Assembly: GCF_019175285.1 (NCBI RefSeq)
Contig: NC_056528.1
Location: forward strand, 16,523,447-16,587,446
Length of the DNA: 64,000 nt
Direction of reading: 5' to 3'
Source of the DNA: Sceloporus undulatus
Taxonomy: Eukaryota > Chordata > Lepidosauria > Squamata > Phrynosomatidae
Made by a program: the position numbers and the translations under genes. Below, one piece after another: positions 37,629-47,910 of the stretch. The stretch's first letter is position 1; each line of letters starts with the position of its first letter. The notes under the pieces are model-generated. The model was not told where the DNA came from. It saw nothing but the letters and a program-made list of their open reading frames with translations, and did not search any database.

Positions 37629-37650
37629 TGTAATAAATATTTATGACATT
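37629..37650 (+). promoter_or_regulatory. GARNL3: Candidate distal poly(A) signal of GARNL3
   Basis: AATAAA lies within TAATAAATATTTATGA and is followed by a T/G-rich stretch (TTTGGTTCTGCTCTTTTTT) typical of a downstream element. It is the last plus-strand candidate before the minus-strand signal of SLC2A8. Confidence 0.4.
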
Positions 37651-37660
37651 TGGTTCTGCT

Positions 37661-39399
37661 CTTTTTTGGCCGCCAACCACAAGGTGGATATGTCCTGATG
37701 GACTGGAGTAAGTGTCATCTGGGACCAGATTCTTTTTGTTCCCAGCTTGTGACAAGTTTTGAGTTTGAGGTGATGGTGGAGGCGCAGATCTTTGGAGAGA
37801 ACACCCAAGCTTTATTGGATGTAAACAACAATAAGATGATCACTTCACTCAGAACATCAAATTGGAATCAGTAGTGTTTATTGTATATAGCAGCATTCTG
37901 GAGATGGAGGGAATACACCTCCACACCATTTTGAGGAGTTCCTTGTTCTAGAAAAGTAATAGTACTAACCATCGTCTCAATCACAAGTAAGTCGTGAACC
38001 AAAGTGTGCTACAGAAGCTTTTTGAGTCATATAAACCATTGGTTGTGATCCATTCCCTGCCACTAAACACGCCTTTTTGCATGGAACCACTGTGGGGCAG
38101 GGAATGAAGTGGAATGCAGTCTTTTGAATCATGTTGCTAAAACTTGACAAGCTAAATTGAGAGCAGTGATATGCTGAGCCCAAAATAAAAATCACATTCA
38201 CTTTGCCATGCAGATCTCTGAGTGACACCCTGTGACCACAAAGCCTGGACCGGCAACATGATAACTACAGGAAACCACACTTCTGGTGTGATCAGCTCCA
38301 GTGTCACCACCATTTTGTATTAATTGTCTCTAACAGAATTACAGTATCATTTCAGGCACAGAAAGGTTTTGGAACTATTTCTTTTTCAAACGGGAGAAGA
38401 AAATAGACTGGTACACCACCCTGCAATGTGAAAAGGAGAGGGGAAGGATGTGTCAGGCATGAAAGCCATGAGCCCCAACATGAGGCAGAGTGGCAGAGAG
38501 CACAGTGTATAGCTTATGTGTATCCTTGTTCTCTCCTGATCAGCTCACATCATGGGCACTTTGCCATTCAAATGATCCAAAGTCTTCCCCTGGAGCACTG
38601 AAACAAACACTGTAAACAACATTACAAGCAAAAGAAAGTGCGGGGTGGCATGAGGTGGCACTAGAGACAAGGCCTGAGATCTGCATTGGAAGACACAGCT
38701 ACAATGATGGAGCTGTCTTCTGTAGCTATATCTTCCAAGTTAACTCCCCAAACCCCACCTTAGATGCCAGGCAGTGTCATCAACTTAGGGTTTTCCAAGG
38801 TGCTGGAGAGAAGGAGGGCGAGTGAAGAAGTGTCCAGCCTTCTCCCGGCATTTACCAACACATGTAAGAGGTCTAGATCTTCCCCTAAACCAGTGTCTTC
38901 TTGATGTGCTGGACTAAAATTCCCACCATTCCTAACAACCCATCCCTTTGGGTGTCTGTATAGCAAAGATGGATTCTATGAACAGTTGCCATCCTTCTCT
39001 CTTAGACTCTTATGTTTTAAGGCAGCATTGACCCACCATCCTGGGTGATGAAAGCCCCCGTGGTTATGGAACAGAGAAATCGAAGTTTAAAAACATTGTG
39101 CCCGAACACGGAGAGGAAAAGAAAGGCAAGATTACTGGCTGATTATTTCAGAAAACGTAGCTTTTGTGCTGTTTTGTAATACTGTAATGTGGCAAAAGTT
39201 CCTAGGGCAATGTATGTCCATTTTGCCCCCGCTTTCCCAATCGTAGTGACGAGTGAGAAGATGACCAGGATGAAACCTGTGGCTCATTTGCACTTATCTT
39301 GAAAACGGAATTATTTCGGTTCCACCTGCCAACTCCGCCACCATCACCTTAACAAAGTCCCAGAAAGGATGGCAAGGTTTCCCTCACAGTTGCAAACAG
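37661..39399 (-). other. SLC2A8: SLC2A8 3' UTR candidate
   Basis: Reading the minus strand from the SLC2A8 stop at 39400-39402, the first good AATAAA is at 37882-37877 (TTTATT on plus). That would give a 3' UTR of about 1.5 kb ending roughly 200 bases from the GARNL3 distal signal. A fragment near 38885-38950 resembles a dispersed repeat. No other gene was seen. Confidence 0.45.
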
Positions 39400-42300
39400 T
39401 TAATGGGATCTCTGAAAATAAGCTTCTATCTCTTCTAGGCTCTTTCCTCTTGTTTCGGGGACACAGAGGATGGTAAAAAAGACGTTGAGGAGACAGGTGG
39501 TGGAGAACAACCAGAAAGTGCCATAAGGTGTTAACAGAACCTGGGAAAGAAAGAAGCTTTGGGTTAAAAACAGAGACTAGATACTTATGTTGATACTTAT
39601 GATACATCAGGCTCTGATAACAAGTACCTAAGCCTTAGAAAAGTTCAAGATAAAAATCTTACAACTCGTGCTGATGCATTGTTTACTTACCATAAAGTCG
39701 TGAAACTCCTTGGTGATCAGAAAAGCCATCAGCCAGTTGGTCAAGACGCAGGCCCCGCTGGCAACCCCTCGAGCGCGGAGAGGGAATATTTCAGACATCA
39801 CCAGCCATGGGATTGGACCCCATCCCAAGGCAAAGCCTGTTAGTTGAAAGTGAAGGAGGTGATAAACTTGTTTTTCCTAAACCAGGTACAGACAGACTAT
39901 GGCTGACATTCTGTTAGCAGCATACAGTATGCCGCTGGTATCTGCTGTGGTTTGGTTCCAGGAACCTCCAAGGGTATCAAAATCCATGGATGCTTCAGCC
40001 TGGAGCTGTTTGTGCTACACTGGCACTCAATTTCTGAAGCATAGGATTAGGGCCCAGCTAAAAAATGGGCCCCATGATCTGTGGCACTTCTTGTGCGGGA
40101 GATTAGGGCAGGGACTGAGGGCTGTGCAAAAGCAATGCCCTTCCCAGTCCAGGGGGTGTCATGCTGTTGGATTTCCACAAGCAGCTCATTCATCAAATCC
40201 AATGAAGGAGGAGCAAGGTATGCCCCCCATGTCTATGTCTGGCACAGTGCAGGATTTACACCCCAAGAACGAAACAGGTAACGCTTACCTAGGACATGGA
40301 AATCAAAGAAACCAAGGATGAAAAGACACAGAATTTTGGGTTAGTGGATTTACAGCCCAGGGCCAGAATCCATTTGGTGTTAATACAGTTCTGCAATGGA
40401 AGCAGTTGTACATTTTTGTCCAAGGAAGAAGAGCTGAGGTAGCAAAATTTCCCATGGACATACATTGCAGAGGCATGCGTAGATTATTCGGTTGTCTTGC
40501 GTAACATTTCCATCCATCACAAAGGTTGCTTAGGCCAAAAAATACCTAATACTCTAGGTAGAGATGTATGATATGTAATAGAGACAGAGGATCTCATTCC
40601 ATCTCTTCCTCAGGCCCAGCCATATCTCCGTAATGCCCTTACTCACCCATGATGAAGAGACCGAGGCTCAGGACGGCCAGCCATGCCAGGCTGTGTTCTT
40701 CCATGAGGGCAAGACTCAGGGGAGAGTTCAGCAGTTGGATATGAGAGGAATTGCCAGGACTCGGAAGCGTCATTTTGAAATACACTCCAAACACTGCAGC
40801 ACTGGCTGCCATGATGAACCCTGGAAAAGATGTGACAGAGAAGCCCACGTCTTGGTGTTTTTGAGGAACTCAAAATTAAAGTGCTCCCCTTCCTAGTCTT
40901 CAGTTCATTCCCCACTCTATTTCCACACTTTACAAAACAACTTTAACAAAGCAAATCTATCCCAGTGCTTTATCGCATTGCATACTGCAGATATGTTGCT
41001 GCAACCCAACACCTAAAAACCATAGTACTCCATCCCTCTTTCATCATCCAGTGCTGCTGCTGCTGCTAAAAACTTGCACCTAGACAAGGTCAAGAAAGAA
41101 ATGGGTTGGTTGGGCAGGAGAAAAAAGCCTCTGCAAAAAGGAGCTTCACTTCAGAGACTTAAGTGAACGGAGGAAGGCTTGCATTTCCACTGTTCTTGTT
41201 ATTATTGATTAAATTAATCACTGAAACACCCAGAATCCCACGTTTTACAACCAGAGAGATAGCCTTTCTGCCATACCTGATATAACTAGGAGGACCTTCC
41301 GTCCTGTTCTGTCAATAATAAGGGCTGCGACTGCTGTGAAAAAGACTTGGATGGACCCCACAATGACAGAAGCAGCACCACTGTTCTAAAAAAGAAAAGC
41401 AAAAGGAGGAGGGGGGAAAAGGAAAGGTTTTCCAAAATCCATTTGTGTTTCATATTCCCCTTTAGAGCCTGAAGATAATTTTACACACAATATTTTAAAT
41501 AATTTTGTGCACAAAACAAAGTTTGTATACGCTGATCCACCAGAAAGCAAAAGCGTCACTATCTCAGCCACCCATGAAAGCAACTTTGAATTTCGGAGCA
41601 TTTTGGATAAACCTGTATTAATACAGTGTTGGAGGCCTGAAACCTATTTTAAAAATGAACTGCCCACCTTAGTGTCTTTTAGGACACACAGTTCAACCTT
41701 TTTTTTTAATACCAGAAAAAGAGCAATCTGGACAGACTTTAGTTATATATTCCTGGAAGGTATATGATCACATGGACAATGGTCCTCAACTATATGATTA
41801 TATGGGCAGTGGTTCCCACACTTTGGTCCTCCAGATGTTTTGGACTTCAGCTCCCATAAAACCTGACTCTTGGCCAAGTTGGTTGGGACTTCTGGGATCT
41901 GAAGTCCCAAACAAATTGAGGACCAAAGGTTGGGAGCCACTGATTAGTGTCACAAAATAGCTTTGCAGGAGGAAAGACAGCTCCAGGGACACAGCCCTGA
42001 TCCAGTTGTGGGACAAGGGATGAACAATCAGCCGCCAGCCACTCACTTTGAAGTTGGCCTCTTCGAATATGGTTTTCGCATAGAACATGATGGCATTGAT
42101 ACCCGACACTTGCTGGAAGAACATCATGGTGACGCCAATGAGGAAGGGCTTGTAAATGGCCGGGTTCTTGAATTCAGCAAGGCTCAGCTTCTCCTGCAGG
42201 AGAAAAAACCCAGCAAGTTTCAACAGTGGCCAATTCAGCAATATATGGGGAGTGATGAGCAATGTTAGAACAAAACATTGCAGCATGGTGTGCGCTCCCT

Positions 42301-45266
42301 TGTCCCAGATTCCACACAATTCGTTCCATTTGTGGTTCGCTTTTTTGTTCCTTGCAACCTGCCAGCATCCTGCAGCCACAGAGCAGGTTCAGTCCGTGGG
42401 TTATTTGGGGATTCCCTCTGCCCCTACTACTTTTGGGGTGTCTCTTCTTCCACACACATGCACACCCACCAAGTAGTAGAGTTCACTTTGTTGTTGTGGG
42501 CCTTCAAGACATTTCTGACTTATGGTGAGCCTATCATGGGGTTTTCTTGGCAGGATTTGTCCAGAGGAGCCTTGCCATTGCCTTCCCTTGAGGCTGAGAT
42601 CGTTGGACTTGCCCAAAATCACCCAGTGGGTTTTATGGCCGAATTAGGAATCGAACCCTGGTCTTCAGAGTCATAGTTCAATGCTCAAACCACTACATTC
42701 ACTTACCTGTTCACTAGTATTTTCTTCGATCTGTTGGCATTCCCACTCATGGTCCACCAGAGGACCCCGCAGGAACTGGAGTGAGGCGATGGCTTCTGTC
42801 TGTTGGTTCTGGCTTAGTAGGAAACGGGGCGTCTCGGGCATGAAAGCCATGAGCCCCAACATGAGGCAGGGCGGGAGAGAGCACAGCACCGCCAGCCACT
42901 GCCATTCCAGAGCCATACCTGAATGGAAAACAGTACAGTGGGCCCTTGGTTCCAGGAACCCCCATGGATACCAGAATCTCTGGATGCTCATGACACCCAC
43001 TCTCTTTGAAACAGAGGAACTCCCTGCAATCTGGGTGGACTAGAAATGCAAACATGCTTTCCTCAAATACAGAGAAATTAGGTCATCGTCCAATTCTAAA
43101 TTGTCCAAAGTGGCAACCAAAGTCTCCACCTTGAGCCATGTGTATGGGACAAGCCCACTGAGAAATTCTAGATCCAGAACTGGCCTGTACCCTGCATTGC
43201 AATTTTTAACACACAATGCAGCACATCACATACCAGCCACATACGCTCCCAAGATGCCTGTCACCACCATCAGTTGGACACAGGAACCAAGCATTCCACG
43301 AACCTTGGAGTGAGCGATTTCAGAAATATATACCTAGGACAAGAACACAGAAAGAGATATTGACACATCAGTCTTAAAAGGATGGGAGGTATTTGCTTGG
43401 TTTTCTAAAATTTAATCGATTTCATGCTCTCTTTTCAAATCCGTATTTTTCCTAGCCTGGTTTATGGCATAAAGACATTAAGAGTTCGAAGGCACATTGA
43501 AGAATAACACATTTGGACTGGTGTTCTGTTGTGTAGTACTAACTATTGAATGCTGTTGTGTAGTATCAACTATTGAGTAGTAAGGCAACATATAGGTAAA
43601 TGCCACTAATTCAGGGCCCCCAAAAACAGCCCTGGTAGCCCAAAGGCCACACACTTTGTCCACTCAATGTGTGCCCTTGTTTAGCACAAGCTTTTGTGGG
43701 CTGCACCTCAGTTGATCAGATGCAAGCAGTGGTCCATGAAAGCAAGTATAGGAAAAGAGCCTCCTTTGCCAGAGACCCTAATAGAGGAATTCTGCCAAAC
43801 AGAGCAGACAGGTATCTCAACAGTTTGGCTCTGTCCTGACTGAAGAAGAAAGGATGACACACAGGTTGTCTCTTACCGGAACCACTAGGGACGTGACACC
43901 ACTAGCCAAGCCGCTCAGTAGCCGGCCCAAGTAAAGCATCCAGACGTTCTGAGCAGAGATGATGATGGCGAAGCCGAAAACGTATGGGACGGCGCAGAAC
44001 ATCAGGCTAAGCTTCCGGCCAAGTTTATCCACAATGTAACCTCCCAGAATCCCACCGGCTGCAGCACCAAGAGTGACAACAGACTGTCCCCCAAAAGAGA
44101 AAAGAGAGGGAGGAGAGAACAGCTGAACAGGAGGAATGATAACTTGATATAACTTGCAAGGAGCTTGCAATAGGGACCCATCGGTCCATTTACTTGTCCA
44201 GCAGTAACTTACCCCAAACCAAGAGGCTTGGCTGTCCTCCAGTCTTAGTTCTGGATTGTTGCCTCTCTTCAGGCTGGGGATGGCTGGGGAGCTGTAGCCC
44301 AGGACAAACCCAAAGCTCAGCGGCCCCAAAACAGCGGCGAACGTAGCCAGGTAGAGATTCCGGTTTTGGACCTTGCTGTGAGAAAGGGACACAGAAGAGA
44401 GATATCGAAAACCTTCCCAGCAAACTCTTAATGATTTATACTCAATGAACTCAGATGTGGGAAGAGGAGGAATCTCGCCCTTCCCAATAGGCTCAGGAAA
44501 AAGTAAACTGCTGCAGCCTCTGCTAGTTTGGGCGTTCTTCCTCATTTATTGCTTTTGCCATCTTGGCCGCCTGTGTCTCAGTCTTCATCTAAAAAGGTGG
44601 GAGGACGGAGGATTAATTGGGACTGTTGCTGCCAAAGCAGGACAGTTTGGAAGGCATGCTGTTAAGGCCTGGGGATCTGAAAACCAGAGGCATTCCTTAT
44701 CGGAACTGCAGATACAATTGGTGAAGGACACAGAGAGGTCTTTAGATATCTAATATCACAGTGCCTTTGTTCTCTTTCTCCTTTATCTCCCATTTAGCAA
44801 AGCCTTTGTCTTCCGAGCCAAAAGGTGCTTAGCTGGAATGATTGCACAACATTGAGCCATGGCAGTTAAAGTGGTGTCAAACTGGATTATTTCTGCAGTG
44901 CAGATGCAGCTTGGGTGGCACATAATATAGTTCTTTCTAACTAGTATTTTGTTTTCACAACAACCCTGCAAGGTTGCTTAAGAAGACAGATAGGTCTCTT
45001 TCATATTACACAGTTATAGGACTAATACCATTTTAACTGCTATGGTTCCATCCTAAATTCTGACCTCCTTGGATGAAACGCTGGGTGCGAAATACCAATA
45101 GGACCCGAAGCTTGTGCAAAAAAGCCACAAAGACACAACGTTTGGGAAATTAAACACCACAAACAGACCTGAAATAACTCTCCAGTTGCGAGGACCTCTC
45201 ATCCGCAGGCAGCCATGTCTCGGACGCAGCCGTGCCCAAAAGCGGCCTGGATTCCTCCGAAGGCAT
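39400..45266 (-). CDS. SLC2A8: SLC2A8, facilitative glucose transporter GLUT8 (10 exons, complete)
   Basis: Class III sugar transporter of the major facilitator superfamily, held in endosomes and lysosomes and able to carry glucose. Coding exons, 5' to 3' on the minus strand: 45266-45169, 44375-44213, 44083-43877, 43333-43234, 42918-42707, 42193-42047, 41385-41277, 40820-40647, 39836-39691, 39540-39400. They total 1497 nt, 498 residues plus TAA; human has 477 residues, also from ten exons. The N-terminus holds the acidic dileucine sorting signal EESRPLL. Family marks follow in order: GRKLS after TM2, [16 protein letters not shown] after TM6, the [13 protein letters not shown] motif of TM7, [16 protein letters not shown] of TM10, and [15 protein letters not shown] after TM12. 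N-glycosylation is possible at NSS in the large TM9 loop. The exon-1 donor is CAG|GTCTGT; an in-frame alternative (GAG|GTCCTC) would shorten the N-terminus. Confidence 0.96.
39922..40010 (+). mobile_element. Tigger-like MITE fragment
   Basis: GGTATCTGCTGTGGTTTGGT, then TCCAGGAACCTCC and ATCAAAATCCATGGATGCTT. SLC2A8 intron 8. Confidence 0.65.
41455..41615 (+). mobile_element. MER2-like Tigger MITE, 3' part (SLC2A8 intron 6)
   Basis: TTTTACACACAATATTTTAA, then CAGAAAGCAAAAGCGTCACT, matches 22085-22190. It ends TTTTGGATAAACCTG|TA. Confidence 0.75.
41807..41942 (+). mobile_element. hAT-like MITE with long inverted repeats (SLC2A8 intron 6)
   Basis: CAGTGGTTCCCACACTTTGG to the inverse CCAAAGGTTGGGAGCCACTG, 136 bases. 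Inner arms TTTTGGACTTCAG and CTGAAGTCCCAAA also pair. A clean 8-bp duplication was not seen. Confidence 0.72.
42490..42705 (-). mobile_element. SLC2A8: Squamate tRNA-derived SINE (SLC2A8 intron 5)
   Basis: The plus strand runs from TTGTTGTTGTGGGCCTTCAA to CAATGCTCAAACCACTAC. It ends within a few bases of the donor of SLC2A8 exon 5 (42706-42701). Confidence 0.88.
42934..43002 (+). mobile_element. Tigger-like MITE fragment beside the SLC2A8 exon 5 acceptor
   Basis: TA|CAGTGGGCCCTTGGTTCCAG, then GATACCAGAATCTCTGGATG. Its end lies ~15 bases from the exon at 42918. Confidence 0.72.
44840..45060. mobile_element. Palindromic MITE, worn copy
   Basis: CATGGCAGTTAAAGTGGTGT near 44860, and ATTTTAACTGCTATGGTTCC in the opposite sense near 45030, mark the two arms. 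It lies between SLC2A8 exons 1 and 2. Confidence 0.5.
45169..45266 (-). other. SLC2A8: First coding exon of SLC2A8 with dileucine motif
   Basis: ATG at 45266-45264 opens [11 protein letters not shown], matching the ETQPLLG start region of human GLUT8. An upstream in-frame Met codon at 45347 would add 27 hydrophobic and basic residues with no counterpart in the family, so the inner start is preferred. The dileucine motif keeps GLUT8 off the cell surface. Confidence 0.8.
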
Positions 45267-45484
45267 CTTTCCTGCGAAGCCAAGAGCAATGCTATCCAGG
45301 AAACGTTCGATGAAGATCTGAGAACGTACAAAGACCAAAACAACCACAAGGCAGGAAGAAAGAAAAAGCCTTATTCAGCAAGAAGATGAACCAGTCTTGT
45401 GACTTCAGGCAACTGACTTTCGTCAGGCACTATCTGCAGCCTTTGCTTTGGAAAGGAAGACAAAATTGCAGCTGGATAACTTTG

Positions 45485-45512
45485 CCTAATAGAATAGAAT
45501 AGAATAGAATAT
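45485..45512 (+). repeat. (ATAGA)n short tandem repeat
   Basis: Four to five units of ATAGA in TAATAGAATAGAATAGAATA. Confidence 0.9.
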
Positions 45513-45597
45513 AAAGATCTCAAATCTCCCAAGATAAAATTGTTAGTTAGTGCAAGTGAAAGATCCTTTAAAAAAGCAGGGAAGGTTTTTGAGTTTG

Positions 45598-46015
45598 TTT
45601 GTTTGAGATTATTATTATTAATTACTATTATTATTATTATTATTATATAGGATAATAAATAAATATGTAGTGTTAGTCATGCCATATCAAGAATAATAAT
45701 ATAATAATTATAATTTTATTATTTTATTATTTTTATTATGTTATTATTCTTGATATGGCGTGACTAGCACTGTGTAGTTATTTATTTATTATTAAATAAG
45801 ATAATAAATAAATACACACTGTTAGTCATGCCATATCAATAATAATAACATAATAAAAATAATAAAATAAGAATAAAATAATAAAATTATTATTATTATT
45901 ATTATTATATAAGATAAAAATAAATAAATACACAGTGTTAGTCATGCCATATCAATAATAATAATAATAATGATGATGATGATGATGATGATGATGATAA
46001 TAATAATAATAATAT
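45598..46015. repeat. AT-rich tandem and inverted repeat block
   Basis: (ATT)n and (GAT)n runs alternate with a 50-base unit containing GTTAGTCATGCCATATCAA at 45672-45690, 45821-45839 and 45937-45955, plus one inverted copy at 45750-45770. The first and the inverted copy can form a hairpin with arms of ~50 bases. Confidence 0.88.
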
Positions 46016-46036
46016 ATCTAGCTTGGAAACAGGAGC

Positions 46037-46100
46037 AAGCATGGTGTGTTGGTTTGAGTGTTGGACTAGGAGTCCTGGGTTCAAATCCCAAACATGGAAA
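46037..46100 (+). mobile_element. tRNA-like SINE head fragment
   Basis: GCATGGTGTGTTGGTTTGAG, TTGGACTAGGAGTCC and GGGTTCAAATCCC give A- and B-box-like segments only. It directly follows the AT-rich repeat block. Confidence 0.65.
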
Positions 46101-46269
46101 ACCCAAACATGCAAAGTGTTTTTAAAAAGTGAAAGGAAGAGGACAAAAAAACATTGAGCTGAAATATAGGAATACAGTCTGTTTAAACCTCAAAAGGATA
46201 GGCAGTGTTAGGAAAGAACATTCATGGCTGGAGGGACGGATAATACAACCAAAAAAAGCCCCTTAAAAG

Positions 46270-46830
46270 GGAAAAACTCACCTCCTTTTTCCTGTTTTTG
46301 ATCCCTGTTTCTCTCCTTTAAAACCAAAGCACGGCTTCCTAATCCATCAGCTGCAAGGCGGAACTAAATACGCAAGAGCGGTGTTTCCCTTGGGGCGGGA
46401 AAAGAGCGACGGACCGGAAGCGGAGTGTTTAACCAGCGCTCCAGTGAGGAGGACACACTTCCGGTGAGGTCGCGCTTAAGGAAAGATAACCCCCCCATTC
46501 TATAGTAGTCATAGATCTAGAAAAAATTTAGAGTCATACACCTCTGACGTAGGTAAGGTCACTTCCGGGCTCAACTTGATTTTTTCTCACAGACAAAATA
46601 GTGTAGAAATAACGCACTTTGACGCCACTTTAAGTGCTGTAGCGCCGTCCTATGGAATCCTGGGATGTGTAGTTTTATCACCAAAAAAGAGGGCGGAAGT
46701 GACGTCAGAGCGGGGGTTTTTAGAGGAAAGGAGGAAGTGGCGCCGGGAGATGACGTCAAGCGCTTGCGCCGGAAGTGCCTAGGATAGAGCTTCCGCTGGG
46801 ACCCGGCGGCTGCAGGTTGGACCCCCCAAG
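46270..46830. promoter_or_regulatory. GC-rich promoter between SLC2A8 and FBXW2, probably bidirectional
   Basis: The segment is rich in CpG and holds a cluster of ETS/GABP-type sites: CCGGAAG 46414-46420, ACTTCCGG 46457-46464, ACTTCCGGG 46561-46569, GCGGAAGTG near 46693 and CCGGAAGTG 46769-46777. Two full CREs, TGACGTCA, lie at 46700-46707 and 46751-46758, and an NRF1-like GCGCTTGCGCC overlaps the last ETS site. No TATA box was seen. This is the style of housekeeping promoters. FBXW2 starts to the right. SLC2A8 points left with its first coding exon ~1 kb away, so a shared promoter is inferred. Confidence 0.7.
46598..46680 (+). mobile_element. MITE fragment inside the promoter
   Basis: CACTTTAAGTGCTGTAGCGC, then CCTATGGAATCCTGGGATGT and GTAGTTTT, matches the palindromic MITE family seen at 16646-16850, 21045-21250 and 44840-45060 (actttaactg, ccatcctat, tgggatttgtagttt). 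It lies between ETS sites of the promoter. Confidence 0.55.
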
Positions 46831-47910
46831 AGAGGGAAGTGGGGGGGAGGAGGGGGTTGCCATGGAGACAATCCCCTTCTGGGGGCGTGGCTTCGGGGTC
46901 CTGTGTGTCAATGAAGGCAGGTCTGGAGGGGAAGAAGGGCCCGAAGTGGGGCAGGAGTTGCCCAGAGGGAGGCATAGGAAGCGCCCCCAATGCTTCCCTA
47001 TGGGCCAGGGTTCCTAGTGCTTCCTTATGGGCAAGTGCTGTCGCTGGTTTTCGCAGGCTGAGAGGGGTCTGGGGGTCAGCAGGGGACAGGTGGGTTATGG
47101 GGGGTCAGTTGGGTGGGGGGTCTGGGGGTCAGTAGAGAACAGGTTGGGTCTGTTGGTCAGTTGCGAAGAGGCTGGGCCTCTGGGGTCAGTGGGGGTCAGG
47201 CTGGCTGAGGATCTGGGGGCCAGTCATGGCTAAGGTATGTAGGGGCTCTGGAGGTCAGTTGTGAACAGGTTGGGTCCAGAGGTCAGTTGTGGGCAAGTGG
47301 GGTGTGAGTCTGGGGTCAGTTGGGGGGAGGTTGAGTGGGCGCCTGGGGTCAGTAGTGAATAGTTTGGGTCTAGGGGTCAGTTGAGAAGGAGTTGCGTTTG
47401 GGGGTCAGTTGTGGGCAGGTGAGGTGGCAGTCTTAGGGTCATTAGGAACAGCTTGGGTCATTTGTGGGCAGGTTGGCTGGGGCTCTGCCATGGGGAGGCT
47501 GGGGGGGCTCTGGGGCAGGAAAGAGTGTCTGGGCCCTTCGGCCCTCCTTCCTCAGGGGCCTTACCCCCAGAAGATCTGGGGCTCCCCTCCACCACGACCC
47601 CCAGGACCTTGGACACAAGGGGGGGCAGCATGGGCCAAGCCCCATCAGAGGGTGGTCAAGGGGGCAAAGGTCCTCCATGAGGAAGGAGACACAATCCAGG
47701 AGAGGCTGCAGCAGTTTGCTTTTGACTCTTTATTTGGTGAACTGGGACAAAAGCCGAAGGAATTAAGTTGTGAGGGCAAGATGGAGGAGCCATAGAGGAG
47801 GAGGAGGTCATAAAGTGGGGCAGAGCGGTTGGTTTAAACCACAGAGTGGGTGGAGAACCCCTTTTTTGTCAAATGCCTTTAGCCTGGTGCGTTTGTCATT
47901 ACTCTTTCAG
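46816..47910 (+). other. FBXW2: First intron of FBXW2
   Basis: Non-coding exon 1 probably ends near 46815, though the GTTGGA donor is weak and the limit is uncertain. The intron runs to the acceptor CTCTTTCAG at 47910. It is strongly G-rich on the plus strand and contains the minisatellite at 47063-47480. ORFs here come from base composition. Confidence 0.5.
47063..47480 (+). repeat. G-rich imperfect minisatellite, ~30-bp period
   Basis: About fourteen diverged units built on GGGGTCAGTTGTGGGCAGGT occur at a spacing of ~25-38 bases. Runs of 3-6 G occur many times on the plus strand and C runs are rare, so G-quadruplexes and R-loops are possible in the transcribed FBXW2 intron just after the promoter. 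Confidence 0.75.

Larger units (their letters stand above)
31428..37660 (+). other. GARNL3: GARNL3 3' UTR candidate and downstream DNA
   Basis: Little here is recognisable as a repeat apart from a tRNA-derived SINE (36775-36965), and no coding exon was found. AATAAA-type signals lie at about 36074 and at about 37631. The last 250 bases before ~37650 are AT-rich and look like a vertebrate 3' end. The UTR could be about 6 kb if the distal signal is used, but a shorter transcript with an atypical signal is possible. Long ORFs here are chance. Confidence 0.45.

Noticed and set aside
41798-42379. 193-residue minus-strand open frame
   Set aside because: Only the middle (42193-42047) is SLC2A8 exon 6; the rest is read-through into introns past proper splice sites.
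43817-44545. 242-residue minus-strand open frame
   Set aside because: It joins SLC2A8 exons 2 and 3 through the retained intron 44212-44084; the spliced form is the gene.
45267-45347. Upstream Met giving SLC2A8 a 27-residue extension
   Set aside because: The added residues have no counterpart in GLUT8 and would bury the N-terminal dileucine signal.
46037-46100. Functional tRNA gene
   Set aside because: A- and B-box-like pieces exist but no cloverleaf with paired acceptor stem can be drawn; it matches the SINE head.
47063-47480. CRISPR-like regular repeats
   Set aside because: Units are imperfect, without conserved repeats and unique spacers, and the genome is eukaryotic; it is a minisatellite.
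47409-47795. 128-residue open frame across the FBXW2 first intron
   Set aside because: It is Gly/Trp/Pro-rich because of the G-rich repeat, has equally long frames overlapping it, and shows no family motif.
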